Origin: Sipunculus nudus | Lineage: Eukaryota > Annelida > Sipuncula > Golfingiida > Sipunculidae | Direction of reading: 5' to 3' | Length of the DNA stretch: 64,000 nt | Assembly: GCA_026874595.1 (NCBI GenBank) | Contig: CM049306.1 | Span: 60,456,019 to 60,520,018 of the forward strand | Shown: positions 25,220-37,489 of the stretch, in pieces | Layout: every line of letters starts with the position of its first letter | Numbering within the stretch: position 1 is the first letter of the stretch | Position numbers and translations under genes: made by a program | Notes under the pieces: model-generated | The model's input: only the letters and a program-made list of their open reading frames with translations | Database searches by the model: none | What the model was told of the DNA's origin: nothing

Positions 25220-26267
25220 CTGGAATATATAATGTAATATAATATACGAACCGTATGTCATTTTGAAATAAAAATAGACTCCAGTTCAATCAATGATAAT
25301 GTTAACACTAATTTGTTACAGTGAGCCAAAGTACCTCAAATATAACTGAATTGCAGGTTTTCATAAAACACTTAAATCACGTAATTAACCCTTTTTCACG
25401 CCATTACAGAACCCAGCCGTAAAACGCACAAATTAAATAATTCATGCAGGTTTTAAGGATTAAAAACATTTCATTCCGAAATTTCTAGTGTCCTGTCGAA
25501 GCATTAGCTCACCCCTGAATAATCTGTAGTAGGAGTTGATTTTACTTGTTGTTGATGTTAAGGAAATATAATCCCTGTTTTTTATATCATATTGCTTAAA
25601 AATTGCTTATATTTTTAAATGGAAAATTATAAAAAAAATCCCATCCAACGAGGGGAACACGCCATCCTACACCCAGCCCCCTCCTGCCGATACATACCCT
25701 CGACAGTCGCCCTTTGAATCCTAAAAATACTTGCCCCCCAACCCCCTCCTAAAACTGAGTTCTAGGTCCACTACTGATAACATGTATATATGTATGGAGC
25801 AGTGGTGATTGGAGGTTAAATTCGATATATGCTGATGCAGGGTCCTCCCCCTCCCCCCCCCCCCCCCCTCCCAGAATTGGGTTCTGGGTCTTCTACTAAT
25901 AATATGTATACATGTGTGGAGTAGTGGTGTTTAGAGGTTAAATTTGATATATCCTAATGCAGGGTCCTGCCCCTCCCCCCCCCCCCCCAACCGAACATTG
26001 CAAAAAGAACCCCCCCCACCACCCCCCCCCCCCCCCCCCATGTGTTTGCTCGCCATATCATCCTATGATACTGATACTTCTTGGTTTTAATTATATTATG
26101 TAATGAATTTTTTTGCATATATGCATTCAAACCAGGATTAAAATTGAGAAATTAATTAATTTGCATATATGCAAACTGATCTGATATACATTGTATTACC
26201 AATTTTATTCGGACTCTGTAATGTACAGGTATTTTTCCAGATATAGTAGTTGAAATGACTGGCTTAC
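25220..26267 (-). other. Intron 3 of the T-box gene
   Basis: Holds a two- to three-copy ~127-bp tandem duplication at 25700-26000 (GCAGGGTCCT..CCCC, AGGTTAAATT.GATATAT words), each copy ending in a poly-C run, and a C-rich block at 26009-26039. Confidence 0.7.
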
Positions 26268-26461
26268 GCTGCGGGGTCAACGTCACGAAATGCTTTAGCG
26301 AACGGGTTGGTTTGAATCTTCATCCGGGTAATTTGGTCGTTTTGGTAGGCGGTCACTGCAATGAATGACGTCACACCCAGACGAAACGAATTTTTCGCGC
26401 CAATGCCGCGTTCCACCACGTGAATCTGGCACTGGTACCGATGCATGGAGTGAAGCACAAC
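26268..26461 (-). CDS. T-box factor, exon 3: C-terminal third of the T-box
   Basis: Encodes VVLHSMHRYQCQIHVV, then a short loop, then SFIAVTAYQNDQITRMKI and NPFAKAFRD, diagnostic T-box sequence. NPFAKAFRD carries the C-terminal helix residues that enter the DNA minor groove in known T-box structures. Acceptor GTCTGACAG (AG at 26463-26462); donor CAGC|GTAAGCC (GT at 26267-26266), phase 2. Odd: the nearly invariant FPET before the F..VTAYQN motif is replaced by FRLGVTSF, and the preceding loop is very short (ERGIGAKNS). No stop or frameshift is present, so the gene looks functional but divergent. Confidence 0.93.
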
Positions 26462-26572
26462 CTGTCAGACAAATAAGATGTTGTGATATCATTGCTTAGC
26501 AATCATGTAACCATTTAATTGTCTCCAAATTAATTAAAGTCCGAAAGTTTAAAGTTTTTATGGTAGGCCTAT

Positions 26573-26628
<56 letters not shown>

Positions 26629-27262
26629 CTTTATGTATACATCATAAAGAATAGGCCTGAATATTCCACAGGCGCTTGAATTGCTATTTGTGTAGATTTC
26701 GGTGAAATTTATTACTTTCTTTGGGTCATTTCCTTAAAACTCTAACCCACCTAATCTGTCATTTTCCTAGCGTTTTTCACACTAGATGGTCCATCTCTTT
26801 GTCATTTACTTATTATTTCCAAAAATATGACCCAGAAAAGTAACAAATTTTACCGAATTCTAGACAAATAGCAATTCAAGCGCAAGTGAATATTCCTTGT
26901 TAATTAACCCTAAATCGGCAAACTATTAATAAAAAAATAATATATTTTAATTGCAGTAATTAATAAAAAGAAAAAACTACATCCAGAGCTCCATCGCTGG
27001 ATCCTAGAGAATGACATAATCCTTACGCTTGCTATACATGTCTGTAGCAGGTTTTGCTGCGTTTCGCCACCATGCAGTTCAAAGCCTCCTCTATTTACAC
27101 TGAACATTCTTGGTTCTGTGTTGACCGTCTAATGGCGAAACCCAGCAAAATCTGCTTTAGAAAGCAATGGTTACATAAAAGGCTTTACAGGAGAGAACGA
27201 ATGCAACATAAAACGACTAAGAAAGAAGCGTGATAGTGTGGGGACTGTTCTATTATACGTAC
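26462..27262 (-). other. Intron 2 of the T-box gene
   Basis: Contains a pure (GA)n tract at 26574-26625. A 20-mer-scale word (ATTGCTATTTGTGTAG / CTAGACAAATAGCAATTC) occurs in inverted form around 26680 and 26866. No other feature. Confidence 0.7.
26574..26625. repeat. (GA)n microsatellite
   Basis: Pure GA dinucleotide tract in T-box intron 2. Confidence 0.97.
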
Positions 27263-27530
27263 ATTTCCACTGCGACTTTCCCTATTATTTGTAATTTTCA
27301 GTTTGGCGAAAGAAACTGTCTGAGACATCCACTGGGCTCCGGTACTGGGGGAATCTGGATGTAAAAATGCAGGATTCTCTATCTCCGGATCAGCGCGTCC
27401 CACAGGTACCCACTTGTTGTTAATAAACTTGTAACGTTTCCTGTCAGCGGGAACTATCTCCATGTACAGGTCATACTCGGACGTCTCCTTTAGACCACGG
27501 ATTGACACCACAACGCAAGGGAACATCCTT
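27263..27530 (-). CDS. T-box factor, exon 2: central T-box
   Basis: Encodes the central T-box: RMFPCVVVSIRGL, YDLYMEIVPADRKRYKF, NNKWVPVGRADPE, FLHPDSPSTGAQWMSQTVSF and KLKITNN, all canonical landmarks in order. The split codon with exon 1 rebuilds AGRRMFP, whose Arg contacts the DNA backbone or groove in solved T-box complexes. Acceptor CTTCTTACAG (AG at 27532-27531), donor GAAAT|GTACGT (GT at 27262-27261), phase 0. Joined to exon 3 it reads RSGNVVLHSMHRYQ, the normal T-box spacing. These exon borders (after AGR, and before the HSMHRY block) are the usual borders in animal T-box genes. Confidence 0.95.
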
Positions 27531-29052
27531 CTGTAAGAAGATGCCGTGAAACTGGATCAGTTGTGAGTAAACCAGATTGAATATACCTCAGGTTCTTGGT
27601 ACTCCAATGTATAAAATGCTGAAAACAGGAGCCAACAAAATGCAGTATATATTCAATCCTCAAAAATACCATTAGTAATATACAACACTGAAAAAAAGGT
27701 GGTGCCTCCAGTTTGTAAAGTAATTTTAGGAGACCAAGGCAAAACAATAGAATTTCTTAGGCGATTTTTTCATAAATCTGTGCGGGTCGGACTTTTTTAC
27801 CTTTTTGAAAACAAGGTTTTTGATAAAACTGCTTATGATAAGTGTCACCTGAGAACTGTGACTTGTTTATTTTATTATCTTGGGGCTGCAAGGATAATTT
27901 AACCAGATTATTTCTATAATTTGTTGTATATATTTATGCCGTATCATGTCTCGACGTAAGAGTGGGAACGAAGGTTAAGGGGACCCAGGTGTTTTTTTAT
28001 ATCGGTTTCAGTACAGTCATAATTCCGTGAGAATTGGTTCTTGTCGGACTTAGTCCTAGGTCAGCGCCCTAAATGGGGGCGTCTGGCAGTTTTTCGGTCT
28101 AGAGGAAGGTCCGTGATTGTCCGTGATTTCAGAGTCTGCGGGCGGCAAACGTTATTTCACTAACAGACTTGTAGGTTATGTTTACAGAAGGACTTGTAAA
28201 CAGCCGATGTTTATCCGCCGTCGTGGAGCCCAGCGAATAGACGAAGGGACAATTAATACACTGAATAGTGTGTGGTACCGTATATTGTCTTGTGCGGTGG
28301 CATTTTCGGTTAGATTACTAGATATATCCAGGGTAATACTATGGTAATAGACATTGTCTGAGTTATGTTACAGTGAGGGCGGCGAGCCTATCTGTCAGTG
28401 ATTCAGCGAAGTGAGTACCTCAAGGGTAGAGACTGTGTCAAGCCAGTGATCCGTTTTTAAAGGCGAGAAGCGCTTGTGTATCTTTACAAGTTGCATTGTT
28501 CAGGATACTGGCAACTGAACACATGGTTTTCTTATATTCCTATTTATTAAGAGATGCTGCGTGAAGTAAGGGTTAAAGTTTTGTGTTAAACTTGTGTCCC
28601 CGTGTAGCAAAATCCATGAATCGCCATTGATGGTTGACCGCTAGGCCTAGAGGTCAGATGACTTTCAGTCAGTATTGCCCAAAAAAAGGAGGTAGCTATA
28701 TACATTAAAACAAAAGGTGATGAATGTGTTTAACTCTTTTTACATGAAATATTATGCTGTGGAAAAGAGAGTGCGTATTTAGTTAACAAAATCGATATCC
28801 GAGTATAACAGACATGATGATATTATAAGAAGTACACACCTTTTGAATTGGTAAACTGGAGCCAATACAACTGTCTGATACGACAGTCATATCGAGTCAT
28901 ATGAACTTTTTACTTCGAGGGATCGTAGTAAATTTTCAGGTTCCCAAAAGATAATTAAAAGCCCCTATGATTAAGGTTTGCATGAATACTTTATGATTAA
29001 TTTATGATGTATTAAAAGCATAATCATGAAATTGACGGTCTAATTATCTCAC
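27531..29052 (-). other. Intron 1 of the T-box gene
   Basis: About 1.5 kb of unique-looking sequence. No repeat longer than GTCCGTGATT (twice near 28108) and no coding signal seen. Confidence 0.6.
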
Positions 29053-29276
29053 CTCCCTGCACGGTTTATTATCATCTCAGTGTCCCGTTCATAAAACTGA
29101 CGCCAAAGTGCCGGATCCTCCAAGGTCACCTTGACGCCGTCTACTGTTAGATCCGTGGGCTGGTGCAGAGGGCGCTCTGGTTCTGCCGGCCATTTTTCCG
29201 TGGGAGTCTCTTGTACCTTGTCTGGTGTATTCGGATTCGTTTTGACTGACAGGTCCAACGGCTGGGAACTTTCCAT
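29053..29276 (-). CDS. T-box factor, exon 1: N-terminus, CtBP motifs and start of T-box
   Basis: The ATG at 29276-29274 gives MESSQPLDLSVK, followed by a Pro/Glu-rich spacer, a second motif HQPTDLTV and the T-box start VKVTLEDPALWRQFYERDTE to INRAG. PLDLS (residues 6-10) is an exact PxDLS CtBP-binding motif and PTDLT (40-44) is a near match, which suggests a repressor (inference). The donor is GGGAG|GTGAGA (GT at 29052-29051), phase 2. I chose this ATG because a strong acceptor (TTCATTTTGCAG, AG at 29286-29285) lies 8 nt before it; the upstream in-frame ATG at 29318 would be intronic. If an upstream coding exon exists, it would join at phase 1 as ...S-I-M, which cannot be excluded. Confidence 0.88.
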
Positions 29277-29284
29277 GATTGAAC
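29277..29284 (-). other. 5'UTR end of T-box exon 1 (acceptor-bounded)
   Basis: Eight bases between the TTCATTTTGCAG acceptor and the ATG, implying at least one upstream, probably non-coding, first exon that I could not place. Confidence 0.5.
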
Positions 29285-29382
29285 CTGCAAAATGAAACAT
29301 TTGTTCATATGACATCACTAAGTAACGTCGCTAACATTGTTACAAGAATGATATGCCAAAAGACTAGGGCCTTACAAAGAGA

Positions 29383-29700
29383 TTTATTCAGTGCACATAA
29401 TACACAAAAATGTTCCATTATGATTTATCTGACATCATAAAAGCCAACTTGAGTGCAGACTGAATGAAGATGTATTAAGCTCTCCGAGCGCTCCAGCTGG
29501 AAGGGTCTGAGACACGTTTCCTTGGCGCTCCCTAGGCGTAAATTTTGTATGGAGCCGTATAGAGGGAGATGCCACCAAGCCAAGCAGAGAGTCGAACAAG
29601 CCACCAGCGTGCAGGAGGGCTTTGGGTGGGGGTGTAAGTAGAGCGATCCGGGGAGTCCAGAAGCCAACAGCATCCACAGGTACAACACAGAAGCCCGTAC
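29383..29700 (-). other. Uncharacterised open segment upstream of the T-box gene
   Basis: A GC-richer block with two overlapping open minus-strand frames of 80-87 codons (one reads TPPPKALLHAGGLFDSLLGL, ending SFSLHSSWLL then stop), followed by AATAAA on the minus strand (29388-29383). It could be a terminal exon of another gene or part of the T-box 5' region. No good splice acceptor was found and no family recognised, so I do not call it a CDS. Confidence 0.25.
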
Positions 29701-32299
29701 GTAACGCCTTTATCGTAATCTTATAGATCTGAACCGGAGGGCCGCACCCTCTAGTCGTATCTGGGGTTTAACATGAAGTTTCGGTTGGGGGGCGGGGGGG
29801 GGGGGGGGTGGTGAAACTAATATTTAAGCTGGTTCTCTATCCTTATTTTCATTTTTTCACCTTGTCTTTAAATCCCTAAAGGGACGACCAGGTTGTTTGA
29901 CACAAAAACCAGCATCGATGTTGTGATAAGTAATTTATAAACGCATTTAGTAATGATTCCTGTAATGAACAAATCAAAGGCTGGATCTGTTCCAGCGTAA
30001 AGGGATAAATATTCGCTCAACTTGCATGGTGCTCTGGCTAAAAATCATAAATACAACGTCATGTAAAGTTCTTATTAAGCAGTCATATACTGTCAAATAT
30101 CAACTGAGCTTTCTGTCGCAGTAAAGTCTTCCAGCCTAAAGGTTAATATTTCTTGCATTTGATTTTTTTCTTTTTGTGACTTTGATGATTATCCTTAATG
30201 TTATTTCCAAGACTGTGATAGGGTGCACCTAAAACATTATACAAGACAACAGCCGACCATTCTATGCTATGAAGCAAGGGGTTTGCAAAAGAAAAAGTGA
30301 TTCAGCTATGCATATATTAGTGTTCGCACATGTGACTTCGGCAGTCGCATGCATGGTCTTATATCAATGCGTGGATTTTTTTGTGTGATCATTTTTACTT
30401 TTTTAATAAAACAAATATAACAATTAAGTATAATGATTTAAAAATAAGGTTTTATGTTTCCAGTATAGGTTAATTCAAAATCAGGTTTAGATACACAAAT
30501 TGGAACCAGTCTATCATTTTAATTGTCAATATATTTTATTAATTTAATATATAAATTTCATTCTCTGGAGATATATAGCAGGGGGTCCGATTATATTGAC
30601 AATCCCCCCTTAATAAAAGGTGGGGGCGGCGGATATAAACCCCCCCCCCCGATGTATGGACACCCCTGAGCAAACCAACTAGGCCAGTCTAGGGTTTGTC
30701 AAAACCCTAAACCAGGTATATATAAGAAAGTGTAGCCCGGTGACCTGGCATTGGACTTCGGATCTGAAGGTCCCTGATTCACTGGAGAATTGCCAAGAAA
30801 TCCTAAGGGCAGCTTTCCTAGCGAAATTTCAAGGCTTGCAGGCCCAGTGTGTCCCTGTTACACCTGTTTTACACATTGTTTTGGTTTGGCGTTTTGGAAA
30901 ATACAGTCCAAATGTATTATAACAAGAGGGTACGAAACTGCGCGTAAGAGAAAACATTTGGCCAAGGAAGGAAGATGTATTTGTCATGAATCGCATTTAA
31001 TTATAATTTTTTTCGGTGGTCGGCATCTTGATTTTTGATGATTTTGCAGGATGCTGTGTATATGTTTTCTTTGGTGCAACTGATCACGCCTGGTGCAAGT
31101 TTATTTTTGCTGTGTACAGGCGCAAGGTGATGGTTTCATAACAAAATTATTTCTGAATATATTATATTTCAAAGAGATAATACTGTATTCCATTTAAAGC
31201 TAATACGCTAAGTATGAGAATGAGCACCTTAAATGTTTAATGGATTATTCCTGGCCCCGTGCTGACATAAACTGAGATCCAGATGTTTATTAATAACATT
31301 CTGTTCTTTTCATGCAGCCTCGCTCATATATAGAAAATATCAACCACAGGTAATAGGTCTATATATTTTAACGAAATAAAATAAAAGAAATATTTTTAAA
31401 ATGAAATGTGTCTTTTGTAAATGAAGAAACGACACGCAACCTCATGACAAGTCTGTACGCTGATACCCGTGACCAGGAACCAGCTTAAAGGTGTCCATTC
31501 ACATACATTTTGAAAAAGAATTTATATGATTTTTTGCTTCTTCTGTGTATACATTAATGATCTAAGGGTAAGTCTGGTTATGAAGAGTTCTTAATACGCC
31601 TCCATGAAGGATGTATGAACTTGTTTATCAACAACGTGTTTAGAAACACTGCTTTATAGACAAACGGGAAAAACATATAACCTAAGGTAGTAGATTGCAT
31701 ATATGCGGAGGAAGAAAGGTCACTTATTCCAAAACCCTATTCGCAAAGCTCTGATGCCCTTGTTCAATTTGTTTTATTTTGGCGGGCCCCCACATAATAT
31801 AAACACGTTGATATAAACAAAACAAGCAGCTTGTGTGCTGTAATATCCACGTTTTCTGACCAATTTTTATAATAGCTCCAAGGGATTACCTTTAGTTTAT
31901 AAAGGTTTGATAGGTGATTAGGCCCTTTTAAGAGAAGCACCGTTCGTGCCCAGGTAGTGAACGATGCCTGGCATAAGATAAAGTTGAGCATCAAACTATA
32001 ATAACAAGATTAAATAATCATTATATCTGGATGGACAGGACAGGTAGGACGTATCGTTTTGGATCATTCTCGTTTTGTACGACGATTAAAGACTTGTGTC
32101 ATCAAAGGTTTGTTGGTGTGTCTGTCACGAAATTTGACGAAACAGATCCTCCAGGATTGACCGATTAGATCTAATGACATCCACACCCACATGCATTAAA
32201 TGTAGACCTCTGAACATACGTGCATATGTTTTCTCCTTTCGTACATGCATGCTACAAAGATATTGCATGGATTTCTCTCTCTCACACACACATACATGC

Positions 32300-32332
<33 letters not shown>

Positions 32333-32408
32333 TATATACATATTTACGTATATATGCTGTATTTACATGATTAAATTGTTATAAATATATACAGAATAAT
32401 AGATACCT

Positions 32409-32475
<67 letters not shown>

Positions 32476-32633
32476 TATAGATTCTAACCATATTCACCTG
32501 ATGATCGGGTCGCATCCCGTGAAACAGACTGTTGTGAATTTTTAGTGTTGTTTTTCTCCAGATTTATATATTTACATATATATATTACCTATATATATGC
32601 ATATATATACACTCTCCAACATTATATATATGA

Positions 32634-32695
32634 AGTCAGTGATAATTTAAAGTATACCATATAACTTACAGGTGACCAGTGTTGTTACTGTTCAC
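32634..32695 (+). repeat. Short dispersed repeat (copy 1 of 3)
   Basis: CAGTGATAATTTAAAGTATA, CCATATAACTTACAGGTGA and CCAGTGTTGTTAC recur at 33551-33603 (same strand) and inverted at 34861-34900. All three copies sit beside TA microsatellites. Confidence 0.7.
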
Positions 32696-33500
32696 AAGGT
32701 GTTTTACCATCCGAAAGCGAGCTCCACTTGACAGTCAGAGTATGTGTGGCCCTCTGACAACTCATTGAGTAATGCGTGCACTCGTGCGTGCGGCTGTATT
32801 CAACATAGACTTAACACATTCGCACCATCACGGTCGAGTGGCCGCGGGGGCGTGCCTCACACGCAATAAGGCAGAAAAGGACGTAGCGACACGGGCAATG
32901 CGCGTTGATGTCAGTTCATTTCGGAGGTCCAGAGTAGGTTTAATTACTCGCCTCAGGCGAACGATGAAACATTCATCAAAGAGACAAAATTGAATGATGT
33001 ATGACTCAAAGAACTGCAACGTTATATATCTGATACAGTGCTATCTGATTCGAGCGTCAAGTCGAAGAAGTTCCTACACGACCGACGAAACATTATCAAT
33101 GTTTTATCTGACAGGTGTGTGTATGCTATATGATATTTCAGGTATATAGTACATGATAATTTAATATATTTTACCCCCCCCCCCCCGACACACACGCTCG
33201 CGTTTACACAAACACTCGTACATGCAAGCACGTGTTTTTTTCATCTTGCCTCTTAACAGCTGAATAAGATTAGTTACACAAGAAAAAAAAAAGACTACCA
33301 GTAAGCCTTACCATGACATACACACATACCTGTCATATATATAATAAAATCTACCATATAAAGTTAGTTTGATGTCATAATATTGTACGGCAGAATTGTT
33401 TCGTAAGCTGTGCTCACTCGTCAGGTTCACACTGTTGTATATTATTAATGCTCCCCCGCACGGTAGAGCACTGTGATGTATTGAACTTCTAATGTATTAC

Positions 33501-33549
<49 letters not shown>

Positions 33550-33550
33550 C

Positions 33551-33718
<168 letters not shown>

Positions 33719-34250
33719 CAGAATGTCAACTAACCAAACGATTTTATGGTATCCGCATTTACATCATGATTACATATTAAAATGGTATACGGTCATGGAA
33801 TCGTAAAATGCACGCGTTCTATGTGTTCAAAAGGACAATCATGCAGTTCACGGCGTTTCAGTCAGTTGTACTACCACTGTAGCGGAAACACTGGTGTATG
33901 TTTCACTCTTATAACGTGCAGCTATTTTGTGGATGTCACGACTTAATTTAAATGTGATGTAGTGTATTCACAAATGCAGGTCTTTTGCAAAAGTTCTAGT
34001 TAAGTATGTGCCAGCTCCGGTTACAGACTAAGGTTCATTTAACAATGATCGGCGACTTCTCAATAGTAGTAACTGTGTCAAAGGTCACATTACAAGTATT
34101 TCGCCCTGGAACTGTCCAACTGTCCATCTGTCAATTGTTATTACACAACTGACAGTTGGACATTTTAATTTAACACGATTAGCATTAACTTTTGGACAGA
34201 CCGGGATAGTACCACAAGATAATTAATGTAACACAATATAGCATAAATAT

Positions 34251-34640
34251 CAGTCCGGTGAACGAGTGGTCAGCGTGTCTGACCACTAAGCCGGTGCACT
34301 GGAAGGCGTGGGTTCGAACCTGACATCGGCAGGTGACTTCCCATGCCGAACTATCACCCAGGGTTTTAAAATAATTGGGAAGATATCATGGAGCTGAACT
34401 TTCTGATATCGGGTTGGCCCCAGCCTTATATACCGGGGCCGTGGGTGAATACGTCATTCGGGGACCGAAGAAGACTGTCTGTACGACAAGTAAGGGCAGT
34501 CTCTTCAGGAGAATCTGATGGCTATCCAGTAAGTTAAAACCAGCTGCTGGCTGGCTCAGGTTCACACCTGAGATAGCGCGATGCTCATTGTATGAATGAT
34601 GTTCCCCCTCACCTGACAGGAAGGCGCCAGACTGGCACAA
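34251..34640 (+). mobile_element. tRNA-derived SINE, complete-looking 5' head
   Basis: The head carries a box A-like AACGAGTGGTCAGCGTG and a perfect box B GGGTTCGAACC (34310-34320), so it is a Pol III-type promoter derived from a tRNA. The body (34321-34640) has a non-tRNA core with words such as GGGGACCGAAGAAGAC and CCCCTCACCTGACAGG. It differs in sequence from the SINEs at 38.1 and 48.0 kb, so this is a separate family. The 3' end is approximate. Confidence 0.7.
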
Positions 34641-34860
34641 CCTGAATTGAACAATTTATAGTGTAAGGTAATGCAAGAAGTATTAAAAACTTAGGTCTGT
34701 ACCTCCGCAAAATAAAAAATATATTGAAAAAAATATAGCATAAATTATAAACCCTTTTACTACAATGTAAAACACTGCTCTCTATATTGTACATACATTT
34801 ATATGAACGTATATACCAACAGTGTTATTGATTTTTTTGTCTATATTACGCATATATGTT

Positions 34861-34900
34861 ACCTGTAAGTTATTTGGTACACTTTAAAGTATCACTGACA
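34861..34900 (-). repeat. Short dispersed repeat (copy 3 of 3, inverted)
   Basis: ACCTGTAAGTTATTTGGTAC and ACTTTAAAGTATCACTGAC are the complement of the 32634 copy. Confidence 0.65.
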
Positions 34901-35038
34901 TCATGATATCGAAGAGTAATATATATTTATATATGTAAAGTTCTCGTTGTTATATATAGACGCAAACTAAATCAAACATAACCGCATAACAATTCAGTTT
35001 TTCCACAAAGATTTATATTCAAATTGAATTTGAATGAA

Positions 35039-35042
<4 letters not shown>

Positions 35043-35091
<49 letters not shown>
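35043..35091. repeat. (TA)n microsatellite
   Basis: Pure TA run. Confidence 0.95.
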
Positions 35092-35093
<2 letters not shown>

Positions 35094-35099
35094 TATATA

Positions 35100-35877
35100 T
35101 GTATATATCTGATAATATGGATAATGTAAGATACAAAAAAACATAATTTAATTGTCAAAATTTTATTTGACACAACGCAATATAAGAACATTTGAATAAA
35201 CTTAAATTTGAATAAAATTTAATTGAATATAAAGTCAGTTAGAATTAACCTGTTTAAACTGCAGTTGGCTTCATGAAGTACTTCCAAAAAGAAGCGGATG
35301 AATCCCAATGGGGAATTTTTAGTGAAAAAAAAAAACACACGTTCTCGAAAAAAAATTAACCCATTACACTATATTATCGTGGTTGAGCACTCTGGAGTAA
35401 TAATATTGGGAACATACACCAGGTTGTCATATCATGTTTGTTCTGTTTTCCTTTTCGTAGTTTGGACGTTTTACCATTAGAGTTAGTTAGTGAAGATAAG
35501 AAGAAATGGTAACCTTAAATGGGAACATCTTGGCTTTTGATCAACCAATATCCATAACGAATGTGTCTCTAGAATGGTCTTCAACAAACGTAAACGGTTT
35601 GAGTTACAACATTTTCGCCTGTCCTGTGCTTACATTCTTCAGCACAAAACGTCTCTCATAATTATAACATGCAACTTGTTTGATTTAAAAATCTTAAAAT
35701 TCAAAAGTAAAATTAAAGCCTATTGTGAAAAAAAAAACAGACCACAACAAAGAGCAAAATAACGTTAATCATGCATGAAGCATTTAGCTGGTATAAATGA
35801 CAATTCATGTATTTAAATATTCAAAATGCTAAATTTTAATATTTTACGTTTCAAAATAAGGAATGAAAAGTTGTGTG
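35100..35877. other. Gene-free AT-rich stretch
   Basis: Nothing beyond low-complexity A/T sequence is seen. Confidence 0.5.
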
Positions 35878-36067
35878 AACAATTTAAATGGGTAACTACT
35901 TAAACGGGTAAGAATTTAAACGGGTAACAATTTAAACGGGTAACAATTTAGACGGGCAACAATTTAAACAAGTAACAATTTAAACGGGTAGCAATTTAAA
36001 CAGGTAACAGTTTAAACAGGTAACAGTTTAAACGGGTAACAACTTAAACGGGAAACAATTTAAACGC
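35878..36067 (+). repeat. 16-bp minisatellite, about 12 copies
   Basis: Unit GGGTAACAATTTAAAC with point variants (ACTACTT, AAGAATTT, CAGGTAACAG). Most borders create the palindrome GTTTAAAC or a variant. Confidence 0.95.
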
Positions 36068-36589
36068 ACCACAGGTATACTTAATGAACATCCTGGTGCA
36101 TGGGCCTGACACAAGATGCCGAAGATAATTAAATTATACACTTATCTTAAAATTTAAAGTAATTCTAACTTGATATTTTAAAGAGAAAAACCTGCAGCTT
36201 GTCATATGCTTTCGGTACTGCAACCTAAAACAAAGTCCATTGGATTTTCCAACGGATTAGACACAAATATGAATGTAAATTTTTTAAGCATCAAAATCAT
36301 AATTTATAAAGGAACACCATGCAAATGGATTCAGTCATCCATGGACATATAATGCTTATGTAAGACCAGTGACCTAATTTTTATACATATGAAGAAACCA
36401 CCAGGACAAGACAATAAACTGGATGTCTTCGTCACGGCGTCAGGTATATATAACCTGGTCATGTCTTATATCTGCATGCAGTCATCTTCATTCAGGACTG
36501 ATTGGCTAATTTCCCAGCATTTTTTTCCGACCCTGGACACGTTACATATCTATGCACGTGGGCCTGTTTTTCAAGGTCAGGGCCAATGA
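36068..36589. other. Gene-free AT-rich stretch
   Basis: No repeat or coding signal noted. Confidence 0.5.
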
Positions 36590-37080
36590 TGCAGTCAAGT
36601 CCGCAACATCCAAGTCCGAGTCCAGGCCACTCGAGTCCGAGTCCAAGTCCGAGTCCTTGAGGTTTGAGTCCAAGTACACCTTCTTCGAGTCTGAATCATT
36701 TGGAGCCCCTAGTCAATTTCTGTGTCTAATTCACATCTCCTTGATGAGAAATTTTTAAGGGATATTTTATATTATCATGTGTACTTTTACGTTACTTTAT
36801 ACACGACATTTATAATGTTAAATACCTTTAGCTAACTAAAGTTTGGCAAATAGTCGATTTTTATGCCTAATATTCTGTTGGTAGATCGCGCATATATATA
36901 TCTTTATCAATAGTATGTGCAAGAACCTTCTTCTACTGGATTCGAGATGGACTTGGTCTGATACTTCGATTCCTCGAGTTTTAACATCCAAGTACAAGTC
37001 TAAGTCCAGAACCTTCTAGTCCGAGTTCCTAGAAAAGCGGACTCGAGTCAGGACTAGTCCAAGTCTGGACTCGAACCCTT
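36590..37080. repeat. Two GAGTCC/AAGTCC hexamer-rich blocks in a partly inverted arrangement
   Basis: 36595-36720 and 36940-37075 are rich in GAGTCC, AAGTCC and ACTCGAGT(C) words. 'CAACATCCAAGTCC' and 'TAACATCCAAGTACAAGTC' link the two. Probably a diverged minisatellite. Confidence 0.6.
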
Positions 37081-37489
37081 CACATTACTGGTCAGGGATC
37101 ATTACGGTAATAATTGGAATTTAATTAACTTTTCACTCCTACAAATCAGTATTGAAACATTTTTCATTACTGAATCATCTTGTATTGACTATAACTTCAG
37201 TTCTGAACAAATGGATCCTTTTTTGGTGACTAATTGAATACAATAACTTTTAAGTTCAATATGCAATAAATACATCTGTTCAGTGATTTTATACTTCATG
37301 TTGTTCGATGTTTTATATTTAGACTTGCATAACTGAGTGACTTGTATATTTTGCTCGCTTAATTTTTTCCCAAACAATTACAATAATACAACTGAATCCT
37401 GAACCTATCCACTTTCTACATACTTAGATAAAGCATATAAGAAAACTGTATGAACGAACACAAACGCTTCGCTTCATGATAATTTTGGT

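Larger units (their letters stand above)
18946..29284 (-). other. T-box transcription factor gene, whole coding span (6 exons)
   Basis: The gene model, 5' to 3' on the minus strand, is 29276-29053, 27530-27263, 26461-26268, 25219-25158, 23714-23604 and 19226-18946. All ten splice borders are GT-AG and the phases match at every junction (2/2, 0/0, 2/2, 1/1, 1/1). The sum is 1140 nt, exactly 380 codons including the TGA. T-box proteins bind T-half-sites in DNA and pattern mesoderm, gut, muscle or ectoderm in animals. The T-box covers about residues 48-226 of 379. The family within the T-box class is unclear: it has Tbx6/16-, MGA- and Tbx2-like words but matches none cleanly, so I leave the symbol empty. 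Confidence 0.85.

Noticed and set aside
26295-26492. Second frame through T-box exon 3
   Set aside because: A shadow frame; the T-box motifs are in the other frame and the splice phases support that one.
29277-29318. Upstream in-frame ATG (MMSYEQMFHFAGSI) as the T-box start
   Set aside because: This stretch contains a strong acceptor (TTCATTTTGCAG) ending at 29285, so it is most likely intronic; the ATG at 29276 is preferred.
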